NCBI GenBank assembly: GCA_963848825.1
Contig: CAWKFA010000015.1
Span: 1,240,001-1,304,000 of the forward strand
Source of the DNA: CAVVSQ01 sp963848825
GTDB taxonomy: Bacteria; Planctomycetota; Planctomycetia; Gemmatales; Gemmataceae
DNA: 64,000 nt
Direction of reading: 5' to 3'
The position numbers and the translations under genes are program-made. Position 1 is the stretch's first letter; every line of letters starts with the position of its first letter. The notes below the pieces were generated by a model, which was not told where the DNA came from, searched no databases, and saw only the letters and a list, made by a program, of their open reading frames with translations. Shown piece by piece: positions 36,203-46,958 of the stretch.

Positions 36203-37880
36203 ATGAAGGCACGCATCGTCTTGACATCCATGGCACTGACGCTCCTGGCTATCGGGCTAGTCAGCCGCGCCCAGGAGCTGCCGGGGCAATCGGCCGCGGA
36301 CATTGCCAAGGTAAAGGATGAGATGCGCCTGCGGGAGCAAATCCTCGCACGCCAGTTTTCGGAATTCGAGAATGCCCTTCTCAAACTGAAAGACCGCTTG
36401 AAACGCAGCGGCAAGAAAGAAGACGTCCTGCGCCGAGATTTTGGAGAAAGTGCTCGAACATGCCAAGGACGTTTCCATCTCGGTGCAGTTCGAGCAGATG
36501 GTCGATATGCTCAAGACTAACAAGCTTGGCGGCATTGGTGACCTCAAGATCCTCGATGAACGCAGCCATAAGCTCGCCGACGATCTTCGGGAAATTCTCG
36601 CCAAGATGCGTGAGGACCCGAGACATTCCAAGCTACGCGAAGAACGGCTCAGCCTTGAAAAGTTAATCAAGGAGCTTGAACGGATCATTCACGAACAAAA
36701 AGTTGTGCAGGGGCAAACAGATCGAAGCAAAACCGACCCGAAAGAACTGAAGAAAAATCAAAACCAGGTCACCAAGGCCACCAGCGAAGTTGCCAAGGTG
36801 CTTGCCAAGAAATCCGATCAGGGCGGTGAAAAGAACAGTAAGGGGGAGGCCAAGGAGGGGGGCAAGGAAGGCAAGAAAGGTGAGAGCAAGGGGAATGAAG
36901 CCAAGGCCGGCTCACCGTCGGAAAGCAAGCCAGGTGAGGCCAAGTCGGGGAAGAGTGGCGAAGGTCAGGGACAAGCCAAAAATAGTCCATCCACCAACCC
37001 GCCCAAAGCCGGTGAAAAGGGGCCGCCACCGCAGCCGCAAGGACCCAAGGATAGTGTCGCCAACGGGAAAAAGCAGGTGGAGGACGCGGAATACAAGATG
37101 AAGCAGGCCGAGGATAAAATCGCCAAAAAAGATAACAAAGATGCAAGCGACGACCAGGGTAAGGCCATCCAGGACCTTGAAAAAGCGAAGAAGCGGCTGG
37201 AAGACTTGTTGCGTCAGATTCGCGAGGAAGAACTGGAGCGTTTATTAGCGGCCCTGCAGGCGCGGTGCGAGAAGATGCTCGCCATGCAAATTCAGGTACA
37301 GGGCGGCACCGAAGGCATCTTTCGGGTAGTTGAAATACTCCCGGAAAAGAAGCCAAACCGGCAGAACCAGCAGGACTCGCTAAAGCTTTCGGATAATGAG
37401 AAAGACATCGTCAATGAGGCGACCAAGGCCATCGAAATGCTGGAGGCCGAGGGCTCGGCGGTGGCCTTTCCGGAGGTATTTCAGCAGGTCCGGCAGGACA
37501 TGATGCACGTCCAGCGCCGCCTGGAAGTCACCGATATTGGCATCGTCACGCAGGCCATTGAAAAGGACATCATCGATACGCTCAAGGAAATGATCGAGGC
37601 GCTCAAAAAGGCCCGGTCCGAATCGCAGGGGGGCGGTGGAGGCAGCTCCGGACCGCCGCCGGACCAGAAGTTGCTCGATCAGCTTGCCGAATTGAAAATG
37701 ATCAGGTCGATGCAGATTCGTGTGAACGCCCGCACGGAAACGTACGGCAAAATGTACGAACCCAAGGAAGGGGAGCAGACTTCGAACCCCACGATCCGTC
37801 GGGAGCTCTCGAACTTGTCTGAACGCCAGGAACGAATATTCGAGATTACCAACCGGATCGCCAAGGGGGACAACAAGTGA
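36203..37880 (+). CDS. secreted coiled-coil protein with a low-complexity Lys/Gly/Glu/Pro linker, frameshifted once
   Basis: ATG 36203 with GGGAG upstream begins a signal peptide (MKARIVLTSMALTLLAIGLVSRAQE). After KKEDVLR an extra C near 36433 shifts the frame; the second frame continues EILEKVLEHAKDVSISVQF. Joined length about 558. Residues 30-185 are heptad-rich coiled coil (LREERLSLEKLIKELERIIH). Residues 200-300 are a Lys/Gly/Glu/Ser/Pro low-complexity linker, then a second coiled coil (AEYKMKQ...EKAKKRLEDLLRQIREEELE). The C-terminal third is helical with SEQ-type turns. No catalytic motif. It is the first gene of a five-gene run that encodes HtrA-like proteins; it may be a periplasmic scaffold. 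I do not recognise the family. Confidence 0.75.
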
Positions 37881-37976
37881 TCCCCTCTTCATGCCCACGG
37901 CCTCGCGACAGAGATGCCGCGCAATAGGATTGGCGGACGGCGGCGGCGATGCCTGCTACCCGGGAGAGATTTCTTC

Positions 37977-39154
37977 ATGGTTCGCGCTTACCTTTGCGGC
38001 TTCGCTCTGCTTGTGACGGCGACTTCTCTCCTTGCCGATGAACTCCGCACCCTCGGCGGCAAAACCATCGCGGGAACCTTGTCGGCTATATCCGGCTCCG
38101 AAGTCACCCTGACCAACGATGCCGGCACGGTGGCAACGCCCCTGGCCCAAGTTCTTGCCGTCGAGTTGCGCCCGTCAAAGAGATACCGCCGTCCGTCAAA
38201 TACACCGATGTGCGCCTGCTTGACGATAGCACTCTCCATTGCAAGGCTGTGGCCTGGAAGGGCAATGACGTCGAACTGACCTTGATCTCCGGCGCCTCGG
38301 TTAAGGTGCCGCTTAACTATATTTCGTGGCTCGTTCAGGATGCGCACAATCCGGCGCTGCGCAAGAAATTCGACGACATGCTGGCTCAGAAGAGCAAGCG
38401 TGACCGCATCATCATCCTGCGTGAAGGGGAACTTAACGCCCTTGAAGGCACGCTCGGCGACATCGATGCCAAGGGCTTGAACATACAATTTCGGCGCGAC
38501 GGCGCTGATGCCATCGGCGTGCTGCTCACCCGTCTGCACGGCTTGATTTTTTATCGCACGCAACTGGCGGCCGAAACGCCACTCTGCCACGTGCACGACA
38601 TCGATGGCAACACTCTAAGTGCCGTCCGGATCGCGTATGGCGATGACAAACAGCTCGTTATTACTACCGGTTTTGGTGAAACGGTTTCCCTGAGGCGTGA
38701 GGTGCTGGCACGGTTGGATTTCAACAATGGCAAACTGACCTACCTATCGGATCTCGAGCCCACCAAGGTCGTAGAGCGTTCCGGCATTGGGCTCGTCACC
38801 CCTTACCGTAAGGACATGAACCTCGACGGCGAGCCGATCCTTCTCGACAAGCAATATGCCAAGGGCTTGTCACTTCATGCGCATACCGAGCTTTCCTATA
38901 ACCTCGGCGGCAAATACAAGGAATTCAAGGCTCGCCTGGGCGCGGATGGCCGTACCGGCACGGAAACCCAGGCGCTGGTGACCATCTATTGTGATGGTGA
39001 GAAAGTCTTTAACGAGACGGTGTCGGTGCAGACGCAAAAAGAGGTCGCCTTGAATGTCAAGGACGTACAGGTTCTCCGGATAGTTGTTAGCTCGCGCAAC
39101 CTTCTCGACCTGCACGATCATGCTACCTTGGCGGATGCCCGGGTAAGCCAGTGA
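37977..39154 (+). CDS. secreted NPCBM-domain protein, frameshifted once
   Basis: ATG 37977 (GGGAGA upstream) opens a signal peptide (MVRAYLCGFALLVTATSLLADE). The first 65 residues (LGGKTIAGTLSAISGSEVTL) form a small beta domain. A base is missing near 38180 (CAAAGAG), after which the second frame continues VKYTDVRLLDDSTLHCKAVA. The last 140 residues (LDKQYAKGLSLHAHTELSYN, FKARLGADGRTGTETQALV, EVALNVKDVQVLRIVV) are the NPCBM carbohydrate-binding fold. Two copies of the beta-rich module (GTLSAISGSEVTL; GTLGDIDAKGLNIQF) precede it. Likely binds polysaccharide or envelope glycan outside the cytoplasm. Confidence 0.82.
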
Positions 39155-39191
39155 TGCGGCGAACCTCGACTTAACGAGTGGACTAAAGCTC

Positions 39192-40988
39192 ATGGGTATA
39201 TTCGCGCGGTTGTTCGCCATGGTTCTTGCCGGCGTCTTCCTGACAGCGGCCTGGTCGCAGGAGGATGTCCTGCAAAGTCAGGCGGCGCGTGTGGCGGTGG
39301 TGGCGAAGATCAAGCCTACCGTGGTGGCCATCTTCGCGGCAGGAGGACAGGGGGGCGGCACCGGCGTCCTCATCAGTGAAGATGGTTTCGCGCTAACAAA
39401 CTTTCACGTTGTCCAGCCGACCGGCCCGACCATGCAGTGCGGCCTGCCCGACGGCGTACTTTACGATGCGGTGCTCGTGGGGCTCGATAAGGTCGGCGAT
39501 GTCGCACTTATCAAGCTGCTGCCCAAAAAAGCAGGTGATAAGTTCCCTGCTGCCGTCCTGGGTGATTCGGATGCCGTCCGCGAAGGGGACTGGTCCTTCG
39601 CCATGGGCAACCCTTTTTTGTTGGCGACGGACTTCACGCCAACAATCACCTTTGGCCTGGTTTCGGGCGTTCACCGCTACCAGTATCCCGCCGGCACCAT
39701 CCTGGAATACACCGATTGCATCCAGGTTGATACGTCCATCAATCCCGGCAACTCGGGCGGCCCGCTCTTTAACATGGCGGGAGAATTGATCGGCATCAAC
39801 GGCCGGGGATCATTCGACAAACGTGGCCGGGTCAACTCCGGCGTGGGTTACGCCATTTCCATCAATCAGATCAAGAACTTTTTGGGTCACCTCCACGCCG
39901 GGCTCGATGCCGACCACGCCAGCCTGGGCGCCCTGGTCACCACGCAAACGGATAAGGGTGGCCTGGGCCGCATGATCGTGACCTCGATTCTGGAGGATTC
40001 CGACGTCGCCCGGCGCGGTCTCGATCTGGACGACGAAATCCTTTCCTTTGCCGGCCGCCAGGTCACGAGCGTCAATCACTATCGCAACGTGCTCGGCCTT
40101 TACCCGCGTGGCTGGCGTATGCCATTGGAATTCCGTCGCGACCAGGTTCGCAAGGAAATTCTGGTCAGGCTTATGGGGATGCAGCGGCGCGGCATTGACG
40201 ATCCGATGCAGCCCAAAGACGAAACGCCCAAGCCCAAGGCTCCGCCGGCGCCCAAAGCACGACCTTCGCCGGCGACCAAGTACTTCGAGGCCAAGGAAGG
40301 GTTTGCCAATTTCTATTTCAACAAGCTCGAACAAGCCCGCCTGATGAAGGGTTTTCGCCAACATGGCGACTTTAGCGAACTGGCGGGCGACTGGACGATC
40401 GAGGGGGGCATTCGGCTCAAAAAGCTCCGGAGCGAAAGCCGGGCGCGCATCGATATCGTGGATGAAAAGGAGGGCGCGAGCAGCAAGGCAGTCATTCGCG
40501 TCAAGATCGACGACTTCCCCTACGTGCTGGAGCCTTTCAAGGAAAGTCAGGAACCGGCGGCGCTGCGCGTGCCGGAGACTTCGGGCGGTTTTCTGGCGGC
40601 CATGTATGTTTATCAGCGCTTGCTCACGCTGGGAGCCAAGGGTTTCAGCGATTTCAGCCACGGCGGACATGAGCCCTTTTATCCGCCGCCGTTGGCGAGC
40701 GACGATAAGAGCCTTGGACCGCTGGCGGCGACGCGCATCGACACCGAGGTGCTGAACACCCGGCATGGCCCATTCCTCACCAAATGGTTTTTCGCCCAGA
40801 GCGATCAAAAACTGCTCGGCTTTGAGCTTCGCCTCAATGAAAACGAAGACCCGTGCGAAGTTTACTTGAGCGACTATCGCTTTATCGATGGTCGTCTGTT
40901 CCCGCATCGCCTCCAGGTTCAATACGGCAACGGCCATTACGGGACGATCAACATCACGGCCGTCACCATGAAACGGCCGTCACCATGA
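39192..40988 (+). CDS. secreted HtrA-like serine protease with PDZ domain, catalytic triad intact
   Basis: 598 residues, signal peptide (MGIFARLFAMVLAGVFLTAAWS). Triad: His 72 in ALTNFHVVQ, Asp 103 in VGDVALIKL, Ser 188 in NPGNSGGPLFN. These are the chymotrypsin-fold S1C motifs, so this member should be an active protease. A PDZ domain follows (about 245-325, DSDVARRGLDLDDEILSFAG), then a Pro/Lys-rich linker (PKPKAPPAPKARPSPATK) and a 230-residue C-terminal domain with no match I can name. It precedes two related genes on the same strand whose triads are damaged. Likely works in periplasmic protein quality control. Confidence 0.9.
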   Translation: MGIFARLFAMVLAGVFLTAAWSQEDVLQSQAARVAVVAKIKPTVVAIFAAGGQGGGTGVLISEDGFALTNFHVVQPTGPTMQCGLPDGVLYDAVLVGLDKVGDVALIKLLPKKAGDKFPAAVLGDSDAVREGDWSFAMGNPFLLATDFTPTITFGLVSGVHRYQYPAGTILEYTDCIQVDTSINPGNSGGPLFNMAGELIGINGRGSFDKRGRVNSGVGYAISINQIKNFLGHLHAGLDADHASLGALVTTQTDKGGLGRMIVTSILEDSDVARRGLDLDDEILSFAGRQVTSVNHYRNVLGLYPRGWRMPLEFRRDQVRKEILVRLMGMQRRGIDDPMQPKDETPKPKAPPAPKARPSPATKYFEAKEGFANFYFNKLEQARLMKGFRQHGDFSELAGDWTIEGGIRLKKLRSESRARIDIVDEKEGASSKAVIRVKIDDFPYVLEPFKESQEPAALRVPETSGGFLAAMYVYQRLLTLGAKGFSDFSHGGHEPFYPPPLASDDKSLGPLAATRIDTEVLNTRHGPFLTKWFFAQSDQKLLGFELRLNENEDPCEVYLSDYRFIDGRLFPHRLQVQYGNGHYGTINITAVTMKRPSP

Positions 40989-41042
40989 AAAAGTAAGCGC
41001 GTGCGTGCCCGTCTGAAATCACCGTTTTCGAGATCCTTGCGT

Positions 41043-42143
41043 ATGAAATCGCTTTTTATTCGGCTGTCAGGTATCGCCATTGTGTTGGGTACGCTGGCCA
41101 CGTTACAGGGGCAGCAGTCGTTTACCGACACAGTGACCGACGTCAACAAGAAGATGGTCAAGCTCTTTGGCGCGGGCGGCTTCAAGGGTTTGCCGTCTTA
41201 TGGCACCGGCCTCCTGGTTTCGCCGAAAGGGCACATTCTGACCTGCAACAATCATATTCTGTCCGCCACGGACCTCCGCGTACACCTTTATGACGGGCGT
41301 TTTTACCATTGCAAGTTGCTTTTCCGGGAACCCGAACTCGACGTGGCCGTGATAAAAATTCAGGATGAGGTCGATTTCCTGCCCTACTTCGATTTTGCCA
41401 GGGCAGCCGCGCGGCCCTTGGCCGAGCCGGGGGACTGGGTGCTCGCCTTCAGCAATTGCTTTCAAATAGCGACGCGCGATGAGCCCATGACCGTACAACG
41501 CGGAGTAATCGCGGCCTACGCCGAATTGCGGGGCCGGCGCGGCATCTTTGATGCCCCTTACATCGGCGAAGTTTATTTCGTGGACGCGATCGCCAACAAT
41601 CCCGGCGCCGCCGGCGGCGTCATTACCAATCGTAATGGGGAACTACTCGGTATCGTGGGCCGTGAATTGAAGAATACGCTTTCGGATACCTGGATTAACT
41701 ACGCCACTCCGGTGCAAGCCCGCGTCGACATTCAGCGCGATGAGAAAACGGTTAAAGTCGACATGGCCACCTTTGTCCAGGAATCCATTGCCGGCACTTA
41801 CAAACAGAGCGAAAAGCGGAAAAACAAGGAGGATCGTGGAGGTTATCATGGCATAGTCCTGGTGCCCAACGTCATCGGCCTGACGCCTCCGTATGTTGAA
41901 GAGGTATTGGCCGGCTCTCCAGCGGCGACCGCGGGTTTGCGGGCGGACGACCTCATCGTCTACATGGACGGTGAGTTAGTGCCAAGCATCAAAGCCTTTC
42001 GCGATGTCATGAAACAAACTGGCCCGGGCACGGAAATCCGGCTCGACGTGCAGCGCGGCGCACGGCTCAAAACGATCAAGCTTAAAATCGCCGAGTATCC
42101 CAAAGAGGCGCCCAACAAAACTAACGCGGGTCCTTCGCCTTGA
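41043..42143 (+). CDS. HtrA-like pseudoprotease: active-site Ser replaced by Ala
   Basis: ATG 41043 begins a signal peptide (MKSLFIRLSGIAIVLGTLATLQGQQ); the longer GTG 41001 start only adds a basic leader. 366 aa. The fold matches its upstream neighbour: His 71 in HILTCNNHIL and Asp 100 in ELDVAVIKI are kept, but the GNSGG motif is NPGAAGG (Ala at position 190), so it cannot cleave by the serine mechanism. A PDZ domain (LTPPYVEEVLAGSPAATAGL) closes the protein. Inference: it binds substrates or regulates the active neighbour. Confidence 0.88.
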   Translation: MKSLFIRLSGIAIVLGTLATLQGQQSFTDTVTDVNKKMVKLFGAGGFKGLPSYGTGLLVSPKGHILTCNNHILSATDLRVHLYDGRFYHCKLLFREPELDVAVIKIQDEVDFLPYFDFARAAARPLAEPGDWVLAFSNCFQIATRDEPMTVQRGVIAAYAELRGRRGIFDAPYIGEVYFVDAIANNPGAAGGVITNRNGELLGIVGRELKNTLSDTWINYATPVQARVDIQRDEKTVKVDMATFVQESIAGTYKQSEKRKNKEDRGGYHGIVLVPNVIGLTPPYVEEVLAGSPAATAGLRADDLIVYMDGELVPSIKAFRDVMKQTGPGTEIRLDVQRGARLKTIKLKIAEYPKEAPNKTNAGPSP

Positions 42144-42200
42144 AAACCGGCGGACGCCGCGCCGCCTGCCACGATCAACGATATCCCTTGAGGTTAGCTC

Positions 42201-44325
42201 ATGAAACTGTGCATGGCACTAATGGCATTTGCACTTGCGACGCACGGTCCGCGCTCAGGACCCGAACGCGCAATTGGAGAGGATGACCAAGGATGCGGCC
42301 AAAAAGGTCTCCTCGTCGGTGGTGCAAATTGTCACGCAAGGCGGCATCGATATGGTTGTCCCCAGTCCCAAGGGCCCAGTTTTCCGCAAGGCCATTGGGC
42401 CGACGACGGGGGTCATCGTCGATCAAGACGGCTATGTCATTTCGAGCGCGTTTAATTTCGTTAACAAGCCCACCGTAATTCTGGTGGCCGTGCCCGGTCA
42501 TCCCGAGCCTTTCATCGCGACGCAAGTTGCCACGGATACCTCACGAATGTTGACTCTCCTCAAAATCGAACAAAAGGGACTGCCGGTGCCGGCTTATGTG
42601 CCCAAGAAGGAGATTGCCGAGGGTCAATGGTCGATTGCGCTGGGACGAACCCTCGATTCGAAACATACGACAGCGCCGTCAATCAGCGTCGGTATCATTA
42701 GCGCCCTTGGGCGTATTTGGGGCAAGGCGCTGCAAACCGACGCCAAGATTTCGCCGATCAATTACGGCGGGCCGCTCATTGATATGCTGGGCCGCGTGCA
42801 AGGAATCCTGGTGCCCGCTTCCCCCGAGGGCGAAGACGTCACCGCTGGGTTCGAATGGTACGATTCGGGCATCGGTTTCGCGATTCCCATGGAAGATGTA
42901 TTGGCGGTGCTGCCGCGCCTCAAGTTGGGCAAGGACCTCAAAAAGGGCCTGCTCGGCGTGCGCATGAAGTCCACCGACATGTACGGAGCGGTGCCGGAGA
43001 TCAATGAAGTTGCGAACGAGTCATCGGCTGCCCGGGCCGGCCTCAAAAAAGGGGACATACTCGTTGAAATCGATGGGCACTCCATCGTGCGCATGGCCCA
43101 GGCCCTGCATGTTTTGGGCACGAAGTATGAGGGGGATAAAATCTCGCTCAAATACAAACGCGGCAAGGAAATCAAGACGGTCGATCAGGTGGAGCTGGTG
43201 GGACAAATGACGGTAACCGCCAGTGCCTACCTGGGAATTCTGCCGATGCGTGACGATCCGCGCCTGGGGGTGGATGTCCGCCATGTCTTTCCCAATACCC
43301 CCGCGGAGCAGGCAGGCCTCAAGCCCGGCGATCGCATCGTCAAATACGGGCCGACGGAGTTTTCCGGCGATGTCTCCGGTCGGGACGAATTCATGGCCTG
43401 GCTCAGCACACAGACGCCCGGCACGGAAGTAAAGTTGGAGGTCAAGACCAGAGAGGGCAAAACGTCAACGTTGACAGCCACGCTCGAGCAAGTCCCCGGG
43501 ACCATGACGGGACAGGAGCCGCCGATTCCCGCCAAGCTGCCGGAAGTCGCCTCCTTGCGCAAGGCTCTGGAGCCCCTGGAAAAGAATAAGTCGGCTAAAA
43601 AGCAGGCAAAAGGAGATGGCAAGGGAGCCAAACCGGCCAAGGTTGCCGAGCCGAAAGCCGACAAAGAAGCAAAAGCGGACGCGGAGCCCGGCAAAGCGGA
43701 GACTGGCCTGCTCAAACGACACACGGTGGACGGCGAGCACAAATATTGGATCTACGTGCACGACGATTACGACCCGAACATCGCCTATGGCCTCGTCGTT
43801 TGGCTGCACCCGCCCGGCAAAAACAAGGATACGGATGTCGAGAATATCGCGGATGCCTGGAGCGACTATTGCAAGGAAAACCACCTTATCATGGTTTGTC
43901 CCAACTCGGAGAACGAAGCCGGCTGGGTCCCTAGCGAGGGCGATAACGTGGTCGCGGCCGTACGCGAGACGATCAGCCACTATACGATCGATCGGCAGCG
44001 CGTGGTGGCGCACGGCCTGGGAGTCGGCGGCCAAATGGCCATCTATCTGGGTTTCAGCAATCGCGATTTGTTTCGCGGCGTCGTCACGACGGGAGCGGTC
44101 GTGACGCAAGTGAAGGACAATCTACCGGGTCAGCGGCTGGCATTCTTTCTGGCGGGGGGCGACCTCGATCCACTTATCAAGAGCATCGCCGATAGCCGCA
44201 CGCAATTGCAGCAGCGCAAGTTCTCGGTGGTATATCGTGAAATAGCAGGTCGCGGGCGTGAGTATTTCGACGATGCTCAAATTGGCGAAGTGGTGCGCTG
44301 GATTGATTGTCTGGATCGGGAATAG
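42201..44325 (+). CDS. HtrA/PDZ-like pseudoprotease with all three triad residues lost, fused to an esterase-like domain
   Basis: ATG 42201 (TTGAGG upstream) begins a signal peptide (MKLCMALMAFALATH); an extra base near 42245 shifts into the frame RAQDPNAQLERMTKDAAKKV that runs to TAG 44323-44325; about 707 aa. The protease-like part keeps GVIVDQDGYVISSAFNF where ALTNxHVV is expected (His lost), TSRMLTLLKIE where xDVALIKI is expected (Asp lost) and SPINYGGPL where GNSGGPL is expected (Ser to Tyr). Two PDZ domains follow (ESSAARAGLKKGDILVEIDG; NTPAEQAGLKPGDRIVKYG), then a Lys/Ala-rich linker and an alpha/beta-hydrolase-like domain (KYWIYVHDDYDPN, LVVWLHPPG) with HGLGVGGQM where GxSxG would be. 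Neither domain seems catalytic, so a binding or scaffolding role is likely. Confidence 0.85.
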
Positions 44326-44350
44326 ATAAAGACGACACCGTGATGGCATT

Positions 44351-44387
44351 CGGGAAGCGGCGGGTCAGGAGACCGCGCCGCTTCCCG
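44351..44387. terminator. bidirectional terminator-like hairpin
   Basis: CGGGAAGCGGCG (44351-44362) and CGCCGCTTCCCG (44376-44387) form a perfect 12-bp stem with a 13-base loop, between the convergent HtrA-like and HNH genes. Confidence 0.75.
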
Positions 44388-44392
44388 TGCGT

Positions 44393-45025
44393 TTACTTGA
44401 GCTCGACGGACCAATACGCGTTGTCGAGGAACGTCTTCCACGATTGGTATTTCTTGTGCGTGAGCTTGAGGTTAAGCAGCGGGCTACGTTTGGGCTTTTC
44501 CGGTTTCCGTATCAGGCTCAAATGAGCTTGCTTGGGCGTCCGGCCCCCTTTGCGCACGTTGCAATTGATGCAAGCGCACACGATATTTTCCCACGTGCTT
44601 TGTCCCCCCTGGCTGCGCGGGGTTATGTGGTCGAGGCTCAACTCCGTGGTCGGAAATTTTCGGCCGCAATACTGACACTGATTGTTGTCACGGGCGAATA
44701 TGTTGCGGCGGTTAAACTTGACCGTGTGCTTCGGCATTTTCTCATAAGCAAAGAGCCGAATTACGCGTGGCACCTGAATTTGGCTGCACGCGGTGCGCAC
44801 CCAATCATCCTCCTCCTGGCGGAAGTGCTTGGCGCGGTATTCGCTGACCTCACGCCAGGACGCGAAGTTATAGGTGGCGAACTGGCCGTCTTCCAGGTTG
44901 ACGACTTCGGCGAGGTCTTTGCATAACAGGCAGAATGCCCGTCGGACCGAGATGACATGGACCGCCATGAACAATTTGTTGAGCACCAAGACGCTGGCAT
45001 CCAGTGCCGAATTCACATTGGACAT
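44393..45025 (-). CDS. HNH endonuclease domain protein
   Basis: The frame opens at 45049, but ATG 45025 (MSNVNSALDASVLVLNKLFM), with AAGGGGGT just upstream, is the likely start; 210 aa. The HNH zinc-finger nuclease core reads CQYCGRKFPTTELSLDHITP...NIVCACINCNVRKG: the catalytic His is in LDHITPRSQGG, the Asn in WENIVCACINCN, and CxxC pairs hold the structural zinc. This stand-alone type is widespread and of unproven role (repair, mobile-element or defence-related). No methylase or restriction partner is adjacent. Confidence 0.9.
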   Translation of the reverse strand: MSNVNSALDASVLVLNKLFMAVHVISVRRAFCLLCKDLAEVVNLEDGQFATYNFASWREVSEYRAKHFRQEEDDWVRTACSQIQVPRVIRLFAYEKMPKHTVKFNRRNIFARDNNQCQYCGRKFPTTELSLDHITPRSQGGQSTWENIVCACINCNVRKGGRTPKQAHLSLIRKPEKPKRSPLLNLKLTHKKYQSWKTFLDNAYWSVELK

Positions 45026-45198
45026 AGAACCCCCTTGTCGCGGAACCAAAACTCGCTCCAGGCCTCGTGGTCGCGTGAAAACTCCTTCATATGGACGCGG
45101 CGAGGCGCACGCAGGTTCGATATGATAATCTTAACAAGGATTGCCCGCGACTTGCAAGGATTACGGGGCGATTCATTGATATTTCACGCGGGCCCGTC

Positions 45199-46446
45199 AT
45201 GGCCAGAACGGACGCCATTAAACTAGAAGAAGAAAAGCTGGCCCATGCGCTGGTCAGCCGCGGCTTCCTGACGCGCGAGGAATACCGAAAGTTTCGCGGC
45301 GCCTGGAGACGGAGGGCGCCAGCTGGTCGCGCGAGGACATCCTGGAGCGGCTCGCCGAGGCAGGGCTCGTCACCGAGGGCCAGGCCAACGGTTGGGCGGC
45401 GAACTCCAGAACCTTACCAAGCATCACATCCCCGGCTACCAACTCCTCGAAGTTCTCGGTAAGGGCTCGATGGGCACCGTCTTCAAAGCCAGGCAATTGA
45501 GCATGAATCGCCTCGTGGCCATGAAGATCCTGAGGCCCAAGCTGGCGGCCAATGGCGACTTCCTCGAACGGTTCCAGCGCGAAGCCCACCTGGCCGCCAA
45601 ATTCTCCAGCAACAACGTGGTGCAGGCGATCGACGTCGGTTCCGCCGGTAGCATTCAATATTTCGTCATGGAATACGTGCAAGGGACGACGCTCAAGGAG
45701 GAACTGGCAGCCGGCAAGATTTTCGAGGAAAAGGAAGCCATCGGGATCGTGCTGCAAATCGCCAAAGCCCTGATCCACGCGCACCGTCAACAACTGATTC
45801 ATCGCGACATCAAGCCCGCCAATATCATCCTTACTGCCGAAGGCGTCGCCAAGCTGGCGGACCTGGGCATGGCTCGCGGTACCACGGATCACGCCCTGGC
45901 GCGGGCGGAAAAAGGTATGACCATCGGCACTCCCTATTACATCGCCCCCGAACAAATCAACAGCCAGGGGGACGTCGATAGCCGGGCCGACATATATTCA
46001 CTGGGCGCAACCTTTTATCACATGGTGACGGGCAAGCCGCCGTTTCCTTATCCCAAGACGGAATTGGTTTTGCGTGCTCATCTGACTCAGGAACTCACGC
46101 CGCCCGATCACCTCAACACCAAGTTATCGTCGGGGCTTGGCGAAGTCGTCGAATTCATGATGGCCAAAAGACAAAGCGACCGCTATCCCTCACCCGCGGA
46201 GCTTGTCATCGACCTCGAATGCCTCTTGCAAGGCGATCCGCCGAAAATTGCCCGACAACGCATGAAGACGTCCATGTTCCAGGGCCTGACGACGGGCGAA
46301 GCCATCAGTGACGAGGACGCGGCCCGTTCCGGCGGGTACCGCATCTTGAAAAGGACCGACAGCGTGCCGGCATGGTGGCTCTACTTAATCGGCGTGATTT
46401 TGATATTCAGCCTGGTGGGCAATCTGTTCCTGGCGCGTAAGGTAGC
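45199..46446 (+). CDS. membrane-anchored serine/threonine protein kinase, frameshifted near the N-terminus
   Basis: Three frames join: ATG 45199 to about 45300 (MARTDAIKLEEEKLAHALVS), then SWSREDILERLAEAGLVTEG to about 45400, then HHIPGYQLLEVLGKGSMGTV. Both joins need one missing base. Kinase motifs: P-loop LGKGSMGTVFKA, Lys in LVAMKILR, HRDIKPANIIL and ADLGMARG (DLG, not DFG), TPYYIAPEQ (APE), ADIYSLGATFYHMVTGKPPF. A membrane anchor follows (AWWLYLIGVILIFSLVGNLFL). The open frame continues to 46951 antisense to the next gene, so I end the gene near 46446; a stop in another frame (TAG about 46443) suggests a further frameshift. It phosphorylates Ser/Thr on unknown targets. Confidence 0.85.
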
Positions 46447-46450
46447 TGGC

Positions 46451-46894
46451 TCACGATTTCGAGGCGCCTTCCAGCAGAATTCTGTCGGTTTGGCACTCGA
46501 TGGCCGTCAGGTTCGTGCGGGCGGCGAACGCGAATTTTGCCAGGCACTCATCGACATCGATCACCATCGTCTCTCCTTGAATGCGCAGCCAGGTCTCCGC
46601 CTTGGCCAGGTCGGCTACCATTTTCAGAATCGCGCTCTTGAAAATGTTGCCGGGCACCCCCATGGCTTTGAAATGGTCCAGGCGGGCCGTTATTTTGCCG
46701 CCGTCGATGCCCAGCACCCACTGGGTTTGGAAGTGTACATTGATAAACATCGGGTAAATGCCCGTAATGGTCAGACCGGTGGGCGTTATGGCGATTGCCA
46801 GGTCGTCGATCGGTTGATTCGGCGGCAAGTATTTCCGCATCAAGTCGTTGAGGTCCTGCACCGACAGCGACAACTTCAGTCCATGGATTTCCAT
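46451..46894 (-). CDS. hypothetical protein (147 aa)
   Basis: The product has alternating strands (LAIAITPTGLTITGIYPMFI, VHFQTQWVLGIDGGKITARL) and a helical stretch (NIFKSAILKMVADLAKAETW), without signal peptide or membrane segment. The beta-rich pattern is reminiscent of lipid-binding BPI-like folds, but this is weak. It is convergent with the kinase. The start at 46894 has GGAACTTTCAAT upstream, a modest ribosome site. Function unknown. Confidence 0.7.
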   Translation of the reverse strand: MEIHGLKLSLSVQDLNDLMRKYLPPNQPIDDLAIAITPTGLTITGIYPMFINVHFQTQWVLGIDGGKITARLDHFKAMGVPGNIFKSAILKMVADLAKAETWLRIQGETMVIDVDECLAKFAFAARTNLTAIECQTDRILLEGASKS

Positions 46895-46958
46895 ATTGAA
46901 AGTTCCTCCGCGCTTTCATCTTATGAATTGCCATCGCCCGGCAAACTCTGATAATAGG

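Noticed and set aside
46447..46951. C-terminal extension of the kinase frame
   Set aside because: It is antisense to a gene with its own start and sensible composition; the kinase most likely ends after its membrane anchor.
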